Assembly: GCF_009935845.1 (NCBI RefSeq) | Contig: NZ_QWEK01000020.1 | Coordinates: 17,797-81,796 of the forward strand | Direction of reading: 5' to 3' | Length of the DNA stretch: 64,000 nt | DNA from: Pseudoflavonifractor sp. 524-17 | GTDB taxonomy: Bacteria > Bacillota > Clostridia > Oscillospirales > Oscillospiraceae | Shown: in pieces, positions 7,221-15,447 of the stretch | Position numbering within the stretch: position 1 is the first letter of the stretch | How the letters are laid out: every line of letters begins with the position of its first letter | Translations under genes and position numbers: made by a program | The notes under the pieces: generated by a model | Seen by the model: only the letters and a program-made list of their open reading frames with translations | Told to the model about the DNA's origin: nothing | Databases searched by the model: none

Positions 7221-9583
7221 GAGGGTTAAAGGCCGCACTTGGGAAGGATCTCCGCCTGTTCCGCAGCGGCACGGGGCTTATCGCTCTCCTTCTGCCAGCC
7301 CTGCTCCTGCTGGCCCTTCGGGCCGGCATGGCCTCCACCCCCCGGCAGGCCTATGTGGAGCCCTTCCCCATCGCCGTCCGGGATGAGGATCAAACCGTCA
7401 TGTCCCGCTCGCTGATCGGTCAGATTGGCCGTGTGGAGCTCTTCTCCCAGGTAGTGCTTGCGCTGCCTGGCCAGTCAGACGCTGACCTTCTCCGGCAGGG
7501 GGCCGCCGCAGTGGTCACCATTCCCAAGGATTTTTTCTATACCATGTACACCATGGACAACCAGGCCGTCTCTGTCACCCTCAACCGCTCCATGCCTCTG
7601 GAGGCGGCTCTCTTTCAATCGGTCATCTCCTCCGTCACGGATATCATCGCCGCGGACCAGACGGCGGGCCGGGCGGTCTATGAATTCTGCTACGGCGGCC
7701 TTACCCCCGAGCGCTCCGCCCAGCTCTGGCGGGAGACCTCCCGGCATCTGCTGGAGGACGCCCTGGGCCGGCAGCAGGTCTTTGACGCCGCCGTCCAGAC
7801 CGCTGATGTCCAGCAGACCCTGGAGCGGAATTTCTTTGTCTGCGCCCTGTCCGCCCTGTGCCTTTTCTTCCCTCTCTGCGCGGTGAAGACCCTGCCGGAG
7901 GAGCTGGCCATGGGGATTCTCCCCCGGTATCTGGCGGCGGGGGGCCGGGCGGCCGCCTTCTTCTTTTCCAAATTTCTCACCGCCCTGCTGCTCACCACTC
8001 CCGCCCTTCTCCTTCTGGTGGCTGTCTTTCAGCCGGGGGACTGGCGCGGGGTGCTGCTTCTCTCCTTTCTTCTCTTCTGCGGGGCCTTCGGCCTGCTCCT
8101 GTGTGTGGCGGCCTGGTCGCCGGACAGCGCCGCGGCCCAGCGCCGGGGCAATCTGATCCTCCTGCTCTCCCTGCTCTCCGGCGGCGCGCTGTACGCCAGG
8201 GAGCTGCTCCCCCTCCCGGTCCAGACTCTGGGCCGGCTCACCTTGCCCTACTACGCCCGGCAGGGGCTGGAGGCGCTGTCCCGCCAGGAGGGCGTCTTCG
8301 TCCCCTGTCTGTCTGTCCTCTGGCCCTTCCTGGCCCTGGGGGGCGGATGTGCCCTGCTGTCGCTCCCCGGTCTGGTCCACCATGGCCGGCGCCGCACCGG
8401 CGGCGTCCCCGCCCTTTCCTCCGCCGCACCGGAGCAGCCCGGCGCCCAGCCCTACCTCCCCCGGTCCGGCCGGCTGTTCTCTCTAGCCGTCCTCAAGGTC
8501 CGTTCCATGGCCGGCGGCTGGCTGGGCCTGCTGGTCACGCTGGGCGCGGCGGCTCTGTGCGGGGCTCTGGCGGCTTACGCCGTTCAGGTCCGCCCCACCG
8601 CTCTCACCTTGGCGGCGGTGGTGGAGGACGCCCATCCGCTGGCCCAGGAGCTGACAGACCGCCTTGCCGCCCAGGAGGGGGTCTGTCTCCAGGTGGTCTC
8701 CGCCGGACAGGGCCGGCGTCTCCTCGCCTCCGGCGGGGCAGAGGGAGTGCTCACGATAGGCCCCGGCTACGGCGCCGATCTGGAGGCGGGCCGTCTCCCC
8801 ACGCTCACCTATAACAGCGCCGCCTCCTCCGCCTCGGCCCAGGCCGCCCGGGAGCTCATCGCCGGCCAGACCGCCGCCCAGCGGGCCCGGCTGCGGGGCC
8901 TGCGGGACGCGGAGGCCCGTCTGAACCGCCCTCTCTCCGATCAAGAGGCGCGCACTCTCTACGACAGCATGGCCCAGGCACAGGAGGCCCTCCCCCCGCT
9001 GTGCCGCTTCACCGCCCTGGGGGGCGCTGCACCGGCGGACCCCTTCGCCCCCAGCCCCTTGGGGTTCACCACTCTGGCGGCTATGTTCACCCTGCTCACC
9101 TGGGCGGCGTGGACCGGCCGCACCGACGCCCGCCGGGTGGAGCGCCGGGTGTGCGCCCTGCCTGGCGGACGGCTGCTCTCCTACGGCAGCGACTTTCTGG
9201 CTCTGCTGCTGGTGGGACTGCTGATCTCCGCCGCCGCCTTTCTGCCTGGCGGTCCCCCCGCCCCTCTGGAGCTGGCCGCCCTGCTGCTCTATTTATGTAC
9301 TCTGTCCGCCTTTGCCCTGGCTCTCACCCGCTTTTCCGCCCTCAGCGGCCGGATTGACGCTCTGGCTCCCTTTGCGGCGCTGATCACCTGCCTGGCGGGG
9401 GGCTGCTTTGGGGATCTGGGACAGTTTTCCCCCTTTCTGCGCCGCCTGTCCCTGTGTACGCCCCAGGGTCTCGCCCTGCGGCTCAGTCAGGGCTGGCGTC
9501 CCGCCGCTCTGATCCTCCCCGCCGCCGCCCTGCTCCTCCTCCTTCTCGGCGCGCCGCCCCGGGAGGGAACCCGCGAGCCGTAA
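7217..9583 (+). CDS. Fused double ABC-2 type permease
   Basis: 788 residues, about twice the usual ABC-2 permease. It consists of two tandem modules. Each begins with a cytoplasmic basic stretch and one helix (LFRSGTGLIALLLPALLLLALRAG near 14-37; AGGWLGLLVTLGAAALCGALAAYAV near 433-457), then a soluble extracytoplasmic region of 150-190 residues, then about five helices. The halves join near residue 400 in a low-complexity stretch. A single polypeptide therefore supplies both transmembrane halves, pairing with an ATPase homodimer. The last helices are followed by an RNA hairpin terminator. The substrate is unknown; the YhgE/ABC-2 membrane family is the closest resemblance. Confidence 0.82.
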   Translation: MRGLKAALGKDLRLFRSGTGLIALLLPALLLLALRAGMASTPRQAYVEPFPIAVRDEDQTVMSRSLIGQIGRVELFSQVVLALPGQSDADLLRQGAAAVVTIPKDFFYTMYTMDNQAVSVTLNRSMPLEAALFQSVISSVTDIIAADQTAGRAVYEFCYGGLTPERSAQLWRETSRHLLEDALGRQQVFDAAVQTADVQQTLERNFFVCALSALCLFFPLCAVKTLPEELAMGILPRYLAAGGRAAAFFFSKFLTALLLTTPALLLLVAVFQPGDWRGVLLLSFLLFCGAFGLLLCVAAWSPDSAAAQRRGNLILLLSLLSGGALYARELLPLPVQTLGRLTLPYYARQGLEALSRQEGVFVPCLSVLWPFLALGGGCALLSLPGLVHHGRRRTGGVPALSSAAPEQPGAQPYLPRSGRLFSLAVLKVRSMAGGWLGLLVTLGAAALCGALAAYAVQVRPTALTLAAVVEDAHPLAQELTDRLAAQEGVCLQVVSAGQGRRLLASGGAEGVLTIGPGYGADLEAGRLPTLTYNSAASSASAQAARELIAGQTAAQRARLRGLRDAEARLNRPLSDQEARTLYDSMAQAQEALPPLCRFTALGGAAPADPFAPSPLGFTTLAAMFTLLTWAAWTGRTDARRVERRVCALPGGRLLSYGSDFLALLLVGLLISAAAFLPGGPPAPLELAALLLYLCTLSAFALALTRFSALSGRIDALAPFAALITCLAGGCFGDLGQFSPFLRRLSLCTPQGLALRLSQGWRPAALILPAAALLLLLLGAPPREGTREP

Positions 9584-9592
9584 CCTCAAGCC

Positions 9593-9628
9593 ATTTCCCG
9601 GGCGGCAGAAGCGCCCGGGAAATTTTTC
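9593..9628 (+). terminator. Rho-independent terminator after the ABC-2 operon
   Basis: A perfect 12-bp stem (ATTTCCCGGGCG at 9593-9604, complement at 9612-9623) with a 7-nt loop, followed by TTTTC, 9 bp after the permease stop. Confidence 0.88.
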
Positions 9629-9705
9629 TCCTGCCGTCCGCGACAAAATTTTTCTCTCTTTTCTGTATATAATATCTAAAATTACAGGGACAATTCAAAA
9701 AACGC

Positions 9706-9734
9706 TTGCATACTTTTTTTCTGTGTGCTATAGT
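9706..9734 (+). promoter_or_regulatory. Promoter of the LacI-family regulator
   Basis: TTGCAT (9706-9711), 17-bp spacer, TATAGT (9729-9734). The first AAACGTAT operator-like element begins 15 bp after the -10 box, so binding there would block early elongation and allow autoregulation. Confidence 0.65.
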
Positions 9735-9748
9735 ATCGCCATGAAGTA

Positions 9749-9789
9749 AAACGTATAACTAACGCAAGATTATACTCTGTTAAACGTAT
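9749..9789. promoter_or_regulatory. Candidate operators of the LacI regulator
   Basis: AAACGTATAACTAA at 9749-9762 recurs exactly at 10859-10872 upstream of the deaminase operon, and the AAACGTAT core recurs at 9782-9789. A central CG flanked by A/T half sites is usual for LacI-family operators. The assignment to this regulator is inference from position and repetition. Confidence 0.6.
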
Positions 9790-9810
9790 CATTCTTATCA
9801 GGTGATCACT

Positions 9811-10797
9811 ATGGCTACCATTAAGGATATCGCCCAGCACGCGGGCGTCAGCGTCTGTACCGTCTCCCGATATCTCAACCACAAGATCACCGTCCGGCGG
9901 GACACCCAGGAGCGGCTGGAACACGCCATAGAGGAATTGGGCTACGTCCCCAACGTAGTGGCCCAGTCACTCAAGCGCAACAGCACCTCCAACATCGCGG
10001 TTATCGTCCCCCGCATCAACACCTCTTATTATTCCGACATGACCGGCGGCATCAGTTGGGAGCTGGCCAAGCACGGCTATCACCTCTTCATTTTCGAAAA
10101 GGACCATTTGCAGAAGAGCGAGCTGGAAATTTTGCAGATGATGCGGGAAAATATGGCCGCCGGGGTCATCTTTATCGGGATGTCCTATGACCTGGCCTTC
10201 AAGGATACTTTAAAGTACTTAGTGGATTGGGGCATCCCCGTGGTCTATGTCAACCGCCTCATTCCGTACACCCATTACCCTCTGCTCTACCCCGACTTTC
10301 TCAAGGTGGGGGAGCTGGCCGCCGGCCATCTCATCCAGCGGGGCAAGCGCCGTCTGGCCCTGGTGCGCAAGGGGGACAGCGGGGACGACCCCATGGTGCA
10401 GCACGCGGCCTCTTTCCGCACGGCCACTCTGGCCGCCGGCCTGCCGGAGCCGGTGATTCTGGACACCAGCCCCGGCCTGGTCACCTCTCCCAGCTGTCTG
10501 GACGCGCTCATCGACGGCGGCATTGACGGGGTCTTCGCCCTCAACGAGCTCATCGCCGCCGGCCTGGTGAAGTGCCTGTCCCAGCGGGGGGTGCGCATCC
10601 CCCAGGACATTGCCGTGCTGGGCTTCGGAAACTCCATCGTGGGGGAGATCACCACCCCGGAGCTGTCCTGTGTAGACCTTCAGAACTACGAATTGGGCAT
10701 CCACAGCGCCCAGCTTATCATCCGCCAGATTGACGGCCTGCCCATCGACCCGGTAACGGTGCTGGAGCCCTCCATCGTCCAGCGCACCTCCACCTGA
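9811..10797 (+). CDS. LacI-family transcriptional regulator
   Basis: 328 residues from ATG at 9811; AGGTGA lies 6 nt upstream and an upstream GTG falls inside it. The N-terminal LacI helix-turn-helix is clear (MATIKDIAQHAGVSVCTVSR) with the hinge-helix region NVVAQSLKRNSTSNIAV near residues 49-65, then a periplasmic-binding-protein-like effector domain with FALNELIAAGLVKCLSQRG and a C-terminal VDLQNYELG segment. It precedes the adenine-deaminase-like gene and the BMP importer, and shares a repeated 14-bp element with that operon's leader. It probably controls both, with a purine, nucleoside or sugar effector. The effector is not determinable here. Confidence 0.9.
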   Translation: MATIKDIAQHAGVSVCTVSRYLNHKITVRRDTQERLEHAIEELGYVPNVVAQSLKRNSTSNIAVIVPRINTSYYSDMTGGISWELAKHGYHLFIFEKDHLQKSELEILQMMRENMAAGVIFIGMSYDLAFKDTLKYLVDWGIPVVYVNRLIPYTHYPLLYPDFLKVGELAAGHLIQRGKRRLALVRKGDSGDDPMVQHAASFRTATLAAGLPEPVILDTSPGLVTSPSCLDALIDGGIDGVFALNELIAAGLVKCLSQRGVRIPQDIAVLGFGNSIVGEITTPELSCVDLQNYELGIHSAQLIIRQIDGLPIDPVTVLEPSIVQRTST

Positions 10798-10820
10798 CCC
10801 GGTATTTTTCAAGGACAAAC

Positions 10821-10849
10821 AGACGAACCGCCGCTGTTCGTCTTTTGTT
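10821..10849 (+). terminator. Terminator after the LacI gene
   Basis: AGACGAAC (10821-10828) and its complement (10836-10843) form an 8-bp stem with a 7-nt loop followed by TTTGTT. It would partly separate the regulator from the downstream operon. Confidence 0.65.
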
Positions 10850-10858
10850 ATAAAAGTT

Positions 10859-10900
10859 AAACGTATAACTAAAGCGTAAAAACCTGTCCCTGGACAGGTT
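10859..10900. promoter_or_regulatory. Operator copy and palindrome in the deaminase operon leader
   Basis: 10859-10872 repeats the 14-bp element found before the LacI gene. Just beyond it is a perfect 9-bp inverted repeat, AACCTGTCC (10881-10889) and its complement (10892-10900), with a 2-bp centre. The second dyad is too tight for a hairpin loop and looks like a protein-binding site. No convincing -35/-10 pair is seen; TATAAC at 10864-10869 inside the repeat is a weak -10 candidate. Confidence 0.5.
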
Positions 10901-10931
10901 CCACGAGATAGACGGAAAGGAACGATTCACC

Positions 10932-12662
10932 ATGTCTCACAGTGTCTCTCAGCTCCAGCAGGTCCACGACATCTTTGACATTGTCCACGGCGAAAAAGAG
11001 GCTGACCTCCTCCTCAAGAACCTCAACATTTTGGATGTCCACGGCGAGACGGTCTACGCCGGCTCTCTGCTCATCTACAACGGCCGCATCGTGGCCCTCT
11101 CACCCGACGAGGACAAGATCAAGGTGAAGGAGGTCTTTGACGGCCAGGGCCTGTACGCCATTCCCGGCCTCATCGACGCCCACATCCACTTCGAGTCCCA
11201 GCTGGCCCACCCCACCGCCCTGGGGGAGGCCATGGTCCCCAACGGCACCACCACCATCTTTGCCGAGTGCCTGGATCTCATCGGCTCCGCCGGCGCGGAC
11301 GGCCTGGAGGCCTTTAAGCTCCTCTTCAAGGACTATGAGAAGCTGCCCTACCGGGTGTACGCCTTTGCCCCCGGCAAGAAGGTCCCCGCCGCCATTACCG
11401 AGGAGATTCTGAAGCTGGACCCGGTCATCGGCCTGGGCGAGTTTGAGCACTTCTCCTACTCCAGCGGCAATGAGGACGACTTCAAGAAGGCGGCCTGGCT
11501 GCGGGAGCGGGGCGGCTTTATGAACTCCCACTGGGGCGTCACCACTCTCAGCGACATGGAGCTGAACTATCTCCCCGCCATCGGCTCCACCAACAACCAC
11601 GACGTCTGGAACGTCAATGATATGGAGAAGAGCATCCGCTACGGCTACGCCACCCAGATCAAGTTCGGCGTGGGCAGCAGCGAAGTGATTAAAACCCTTC
11701 TCCGGGCCATTGTGGACCGGAAATTCCCCACCGACAATTTCTGCCTGTGCTCCGACAACATCTCCATCGACCGCCTGACCAAGCTGGGCCATATGGACTG
11801 GATCATCTCCCTGTGCGTGGAGATGGGCATCCCCCCCATCAAGGCCATTAAGATGGCCTCCTACAACACCGCCAAGTACTTCCGCATGGACGACCAGTTC
11901 GGATCCCTCACCCCCGGCCGCTTCGCGGACATCGTCCTCACCGACAGCCTTTCTGTCATTGAGCCCAAGTACGTCTTTAAGAGCGGCAAGCTCATCGCCC
12001 AGGACCGCAAGCTGCTCACCCACACGGAGATCGGCTACGACGGCATGGTCACCAAGGGCGTGCCCGGCCTGAATGACCTCACCGCCGACCAGCTGGACAT
12101 CCAGCCCATTGAGATCTCCGCCGACGGCAAGCAGGCCAAGGTCCTCCTCTTCGACGTGTACGGCCGGGGCCACGCCAAGTTCTACCAGGAGGTCTGGGTG
12201 CCCTATGCAGAGGGCAAGGTAATCCCCGAGCTGGACGGTCAAAAACTCTCCCGCATCTCCGTGCTCAAGCGCTATCCCGCCGCCGGAGAGGCCCGCCACA
12301 TTGTCAACGGCCTGTTTAAGGGCGTGTATGTGGACCGGGGGGCGGTTTCCACCTCCTTCCCCGCCCCCACGCCCTACATGGTGGTGGTGGGTCAGGACAG
12401 CCAGGAGATGTGCGCCTGCCTGAAGGCGGTGGACCAGTACTCCGGCGCCTGCATCGTCACCGAGGACCAGAAGCCCTCCGCCGTCTTCCCCATTGAGATC
12501 TACGGCATGATGGCCAATCTGCCGGTAGACGAGCTGCGGGCCGCCTCTCAGAAGATCGACGACGCGCTGGAGGCTCTGGGCAACCACAACGAGGGGGAGC
12601 CTGTCACAAACAAGCTGCTCAGCCTGTTCATCTCCCTGCACCGCTTCCGTTTTATGGAGTAA
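10932..12662 (+). CDS. Adenine deaminase-like amidohydrolase
   Basis: 576 residues, close to the size of bacterial adenine deaminase (about 580). It has the amidohydrolase metal motif DAHIHFES (H84, H86), the N-terminal composite beta domain (NLNILDVHGETVYAGSLLIYNGRI), GLGEFEHF for the conserved Glu region, histidines in FMNSHWGV and STNNHDVWN, and FCLCSDNISIDRL for the catalytic Asp region. The C-terminal domain keeps the family's DVYGRGH stretch. Differences from textbook adenine deaminase, such as SDN where a DD pair is common, make the exact substrate uncertain. It leads an operon with a BMP-type nucleoside importer, which fits conversion of imported purines with release of ammonia. Confidence 0.78.
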   Translation: MSHSVSQLQQVHDIFDIVHGEKEADLLLKNLNILDVHGETVYAGSLLIYNGRIVALSPDEDKIKVKEVFDGQGLYAIPGLIDAHIHFESQLAHPTALGEAMVPNGTTTIFAECLDLIGSAGADGLEAFKLLFKDYEKLPYRVYAFAPGKKVPAAITEEILKLDPVIGLGEFEHFSYSSGNEDDFKKAAWLRERGGFMNSHWGVTTLSDMELNYLPAIGSTNNHDVWNVNDMEKSIRYGYATQIKFGVGSSEVIKTLLRAIVDRKFPTDNFCLCSDNISIDRLTKLGHMDWIISLCVEMGIPPIKAIKMASYNTAKYFRMDDQFGSLTPGRFADIVLTDSLSVIEPKYVFKSGKLIAQDRKLLTHTEIGYDGMVTKGVPGLNDLTADQLDIQPIEISADGKQAKVLLFDVYGRGHAKFYQEVWVPYAEGKVIPELDGQKLSRISVLKRYPAAGEARHIVNGLFKGVYVDRGAVSTSFPAPTPYMVVVGQDSQEMCACLKAVDQYSGACIVTEDQKPSAVFPIEIYGMMANLPVDELRAASQKIDDALEALGNHNEGEPVTNKLLSLFISLHRFRFME

Positions 12663-12698
12663 TCCGGCCCCGCCCGCGCAGGATAGGAGAAAGCTGTT

Positions 12699-14222
12699 AT
12701 GAACGATTATATCAGAATGGAGCATATCACCAAGCGCTTTCCCGGCGTCACCGCCAGCGCCGACGTATCCATTGGCTTTGCCAAGGGGGAGATTCACGCG
12801 CTGCTGGGCGAAAACGGCGCGGGAAAGTCCACTTTGATGAATATGCTCTACGGCCTGCTCAAGCCGGACGAGGGCGTCATCACCATTGACGGCGCTCCCG
12901 TACGCATCAGCGGCCCCCAGGACGCCATTGCCCACGGCATCGGCATGGTCCACCAGCACTTCATGCTCATCCCCAAGTTCACCGTAATGGAAAACGTGAT
13001 TTTGGGCGCCAAGCTGGAGCGGGAACCCCTTCTGGACACCCGCTCCGCCCGGCAGAAGATTCTGGACCTGTCCCAGCGCACCGGCCTGAAGGTGGACCCG
13101 GACGCCCGCATTCACGACCTGAGCGTGGGCGACCAGCAGCGGGTGGAGATCATCAAGGTGCTCTATAAGGGGGTCAACGTCCTCATTATGGATGAGCCTA
13201 CCGCGGTACTTACTCCCCAGGAAACCGACGAGCTCTTCGCCGTACTGCGCAACTGGATCAAGGACGGCAACACGGTGATCTTCATCACCCACAAGATGCG
13301 TGAGGTGCTGGAGTTCTGCGACCGGGTCAGCGTCCTGCGGGACGGCCACTTTATCGAGACCGCCCAGGTCAGCGACATCGACGAGGAGCGCCTGGCCCGC
13401 ATGATGGTGGGCCGGGACGTGGAGCTCCAGCTCCAGAAGCCCCCCGCCAAGGCGGGGGCCACCGTACTGGAGGTGGACGGCCTCACCGTCCGGGCCGACG
13501 GCGGCATCCCTGCCGTGGACAACGTCAGCTTCACCGTCCGGGCCGGCGAGACCGTGGGGATTGCCGGCGTAGACGGCAACGGCCAGCTGGAGCTGATTGA
13601 GGCCATTATGGGCCTCACCCCCGCAGCCTCCGGGGATATCCGCTTCAAGGGCAGCTCCATCGCCCACAGCACCCCCAAGGAGATTTTGGAGCAGGGCGTG
13701 TCCAACATCCCCTTCTCCCGCCAGACCGAGGGCCTGGTGCTCAACTTCTCCGTCCGGGACAACTTTATTCTCAAGGAGCGCTGGCACAAACCCTACGCCA
13801 AGCACGGCTTCCTTCAAAACAAGGTTATCGACAGCACTGTGCGCAAAATGATCCAGGACTACTCCATCAAGGCCAACGGCCCGGAGACCCGGGCGGGCAA
13901 TATGTCCGGCGGCAACCAGCAGAAGATCGTGGCCAGCCGGGAGATTGAGCGGCCTCACGACCTGCTCATCGCCTGCCACCCCACCCACGGCCTGGACATC
14001 GGCGCCATTGAGTTCATCCATAAGCGTATCCTTCAGGAGCGCGCCGACGGCAAGGCCGTCCTGTTGGTGTCCACCGAGATGGACGAGCTGCTGGCCCTGT
14101 CGGACCGGATTCTGGTCCTCTTCAAGGGTCAGATCATGGGCGAGGCCCCCGCCACCGCCAAGGCGGTGCAGCAGATTGGCCTTATGATGCTGGGCAAGAG
14201 CGCCGCGGACGCCCCCGCCTGA
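12699..14222 (+). CDS. nupO: BMP-type nucleoside ABC transporter ATP-binding protein
   Basis: 507 residues with two fused ABC domains, as in NupO/YufO and sugar importers of the CUT2 type. The first half has Walker A GENGAGKST, signature LSVGDQQR and Walker B LIMDEPTAVL. The second half has the degenerate Walker A GVDGNGQ, signature MSGGNQQK and LLIACHPTHGLD. The ribosome binding site is AGGAGAAAG. It sits between the deaminase-like gene and the lipoprotein, with both permeases downstream, a complete importer. The symbol is by family resemblance; a guanosine or general nucleoside substrate is inferred from that family. Confidence 0.85.
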   Translation: MNDYIRMEHITKRFPGVTASADVSIGFAKGEIHALLGENGAGKSTLMNMLYGLLKPDEGVITIDGAPVRISGPQDAIAHGIGMVHQHFMLIPKFTVMENVILGAKLEREPLLDTRSARQKILDLSQRTGLKVDPDARIHDLSVGDQQRVEIIKVLYKGVNVLIMDEPTAVLTPQETDELFAVLRNWIKDGNTVIFITHKMREVLEFCDRVSVLRDGHFIETAQVSDIDEERLARMMVGRDVELQLQKPPAKAGATVLEVDGLTVRADGGIPAVDNVSFTVRAGETVGIAGVDGNGQLELIEAIMGLTPAASGDIRFKGSSIAHSTPKEILEQGVSNIPFSRQTEGLVLNFSVRDNFILKERWHKPYAKHGFLQNKVIDSTVRKMIQDYSIKANGPETRAGNMSGGNQQKIVASREIERPHDLLIACHPTHGLDIGAIEFIHKRILQERADGKAVLLVSTEMDELLALSDRILVLFKGQIMGEAPATAKAVQQIGLMMLGKSAADAPA

Positions 14223-14298
14223 ACCGCCTGTGTCCCCGCTGCCTGCGCCAGCGGAATCATCAGAAGACATAATTTCTATTTGGAGAAAGGTGAATGTT

Positions 14299-15339
14299 AT
14301 GAAAAAGAGAATTGCGGCTTTGACTCTTGCAGCGGCTATGACCCTCGGCCTCACCGCCTGCGGCGGCGGAGGCGGCTCCCAGCCCAGCAGCGCCCCCAGC
14401 GGCGCCGGTGGATCCGACGGCCAGGGCGGCGGTGACGGCGTCTCCGCGGCCATTCTGCTCCCCGGCACCATCAACGACGCCGGCTGGTCCGCCGCCGGCT
14501 ACAACGGCCTGATGCAGGCCAAGGACGAGTACGGCCTGGCCGCCGCCGACTACTCCGAGTCCGTCCCCCTGGCGGAGCAGGAGAGCACCATCCGCGACTA
14601 CGCCAGCCGGGGCTATAACCTGATCATCGGCCACGGCAACGACTTCCTGGATGCCATCAAGAGCGTCTCCGCCGAGTTTCCCGACACCGCTTTCGCCGTC
14701 ACTAACTCCGTGGTAGAGGGCTATGACAACGTAGTGGGCATCGACGTAAAGAACGAGGAGCAGGGCTATGTGGCCGGTTACGCCCTGGGCCTGCTGACGC
14801 AGAGCAACAAGGTGGGCTTTGTGGGCTCCACTGAGGGTCTGGCCCAGAAGCGGGTGGAAAACGGCTTTGTCCAGGGTCTGGCCGCCTCCAATCCCAGCGC
14901 CCAGCCCGTCATCACCTATGTGGGCTCCATGGACGACTCCGCCAAGGCCAAGGAGCAGGCCAACGCCCTGTTTGACGAGGGCGTGGACTGTATCTTCCAG
15001 TACGCCCAGGGCGCCGGCATCGGCGTGGTCCAGGCCGCCGAGGAGAGCGGCAAGACCATTGTAGTCACCAGCCCCAGCCAGCAGGAGATGGCCCCCAACA
15101 CCGCCGCCATGTATGTCCAGACTGACACCAAGCAGCAGATCGTCAGCGCCGTCAAAGCCTATACCGAGGGCAACTTCAACAGCAGCCTGAAGATTGAGGG
15201 CACCTTTGCCTCCGGTCTGTTCAAGGTGGGCGGCTACAGCGACAGCCTCATGTCCGCTGACGTCCAGAGCCAGGTCCAGAAGGTTGTGGACGACCTGACC
15301 AGCGGCGCCATTCAGCTGGAAGTCACCGCCGCCAGCTAA
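14299..15339 (+). CDS. BMP-family substrate-binding lipoprotein
   Basis: 346 residues from ATG at 14299 (GGAGAAAGGTGA upstream). A lipoprotein signal is obvious: MKKRIAALTLAAAMTLGLTAC, with the lipobox LTAC and lipidated Cys at residue 21, then a Gly/Ser/Pro linker. The mature part has basic-membrane-protein motifs: ILLPGTINDAGWSAAGYNGL, the GHGNDF segment and NEEQGYVAGYALGLL. BMP proteins bind nucleosides or related purines. LspA, needed to process such lipoproteins, is encoded nearby. A strong hairpin follows the stop, likely tuning expression relative to the permeases. Confidence 0.9.
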   Translation: MKKRIAALTLAAAMTLGLTACGGGGGSQPSSAPSGAGGSDGQGGGDGVSAAILLPGTINDAGWSAAGYNGLMQAKDEYGLAAADYSESVPLAEQESTIRDYASRGYNLIIGHGNDFLDAIKSVSAEFPDTAFAVTNSVVEGYDNVVGIDVKNEEQGYVAGYALGLLTQSNKVGFVGSTEGLAQKRVENGFVQGLAASNPSAQPVITYVGSMDDSAKAKEQANALFDEGVDCIFQYAQGAGIGVVQAAEESGKTIVVTSPSQQEMAPNTAAMYVQTDTKQQIVSAVKAYTEGNFNSSLKIEGTFASGLFKVGGYSDSLMSADVQSQVQKVVDDLTSGAIQLEVTAAS

Positions 15340-15356
15340 CCCCGAACCTTCCGCCT

Positions 15357-15416
15357 GCGGGAATGGGACCCCCGGCGGCCCCATTCCCGCCCTAGGCCGC
15401 GTTTGAAAAGGCCTAG
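15357..15416 (+). repeat. Hairpins between binding-protein and permease genes
   Basis: A perfect 11-bp stem (15357-15367 with 15380-15390, 12-nt loop) and a second perfect 7-bp stem (CTAGGCC, 15392-15398 with 15410-15416). Neither has a U tract, so they more likely stabilise the upstream mRNA end or attenuate partly than terminate fully. Confidence 0.7.
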
Positions 15417-15447
15417 AACCGTATTCATACTGCCAGGAGGAAGCGCC

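Noticed and set aside
11100..14474. A minus-strand open frame of over 1,100 codons across the deaminase and importer genes
   Set aside because: It is antisense to two well-supported genes with clear motifs; its translation is low-complexity Gly/His/Leu/Val-rich, as expected from complementary strands of GC-rich codons, and it has no family motif.
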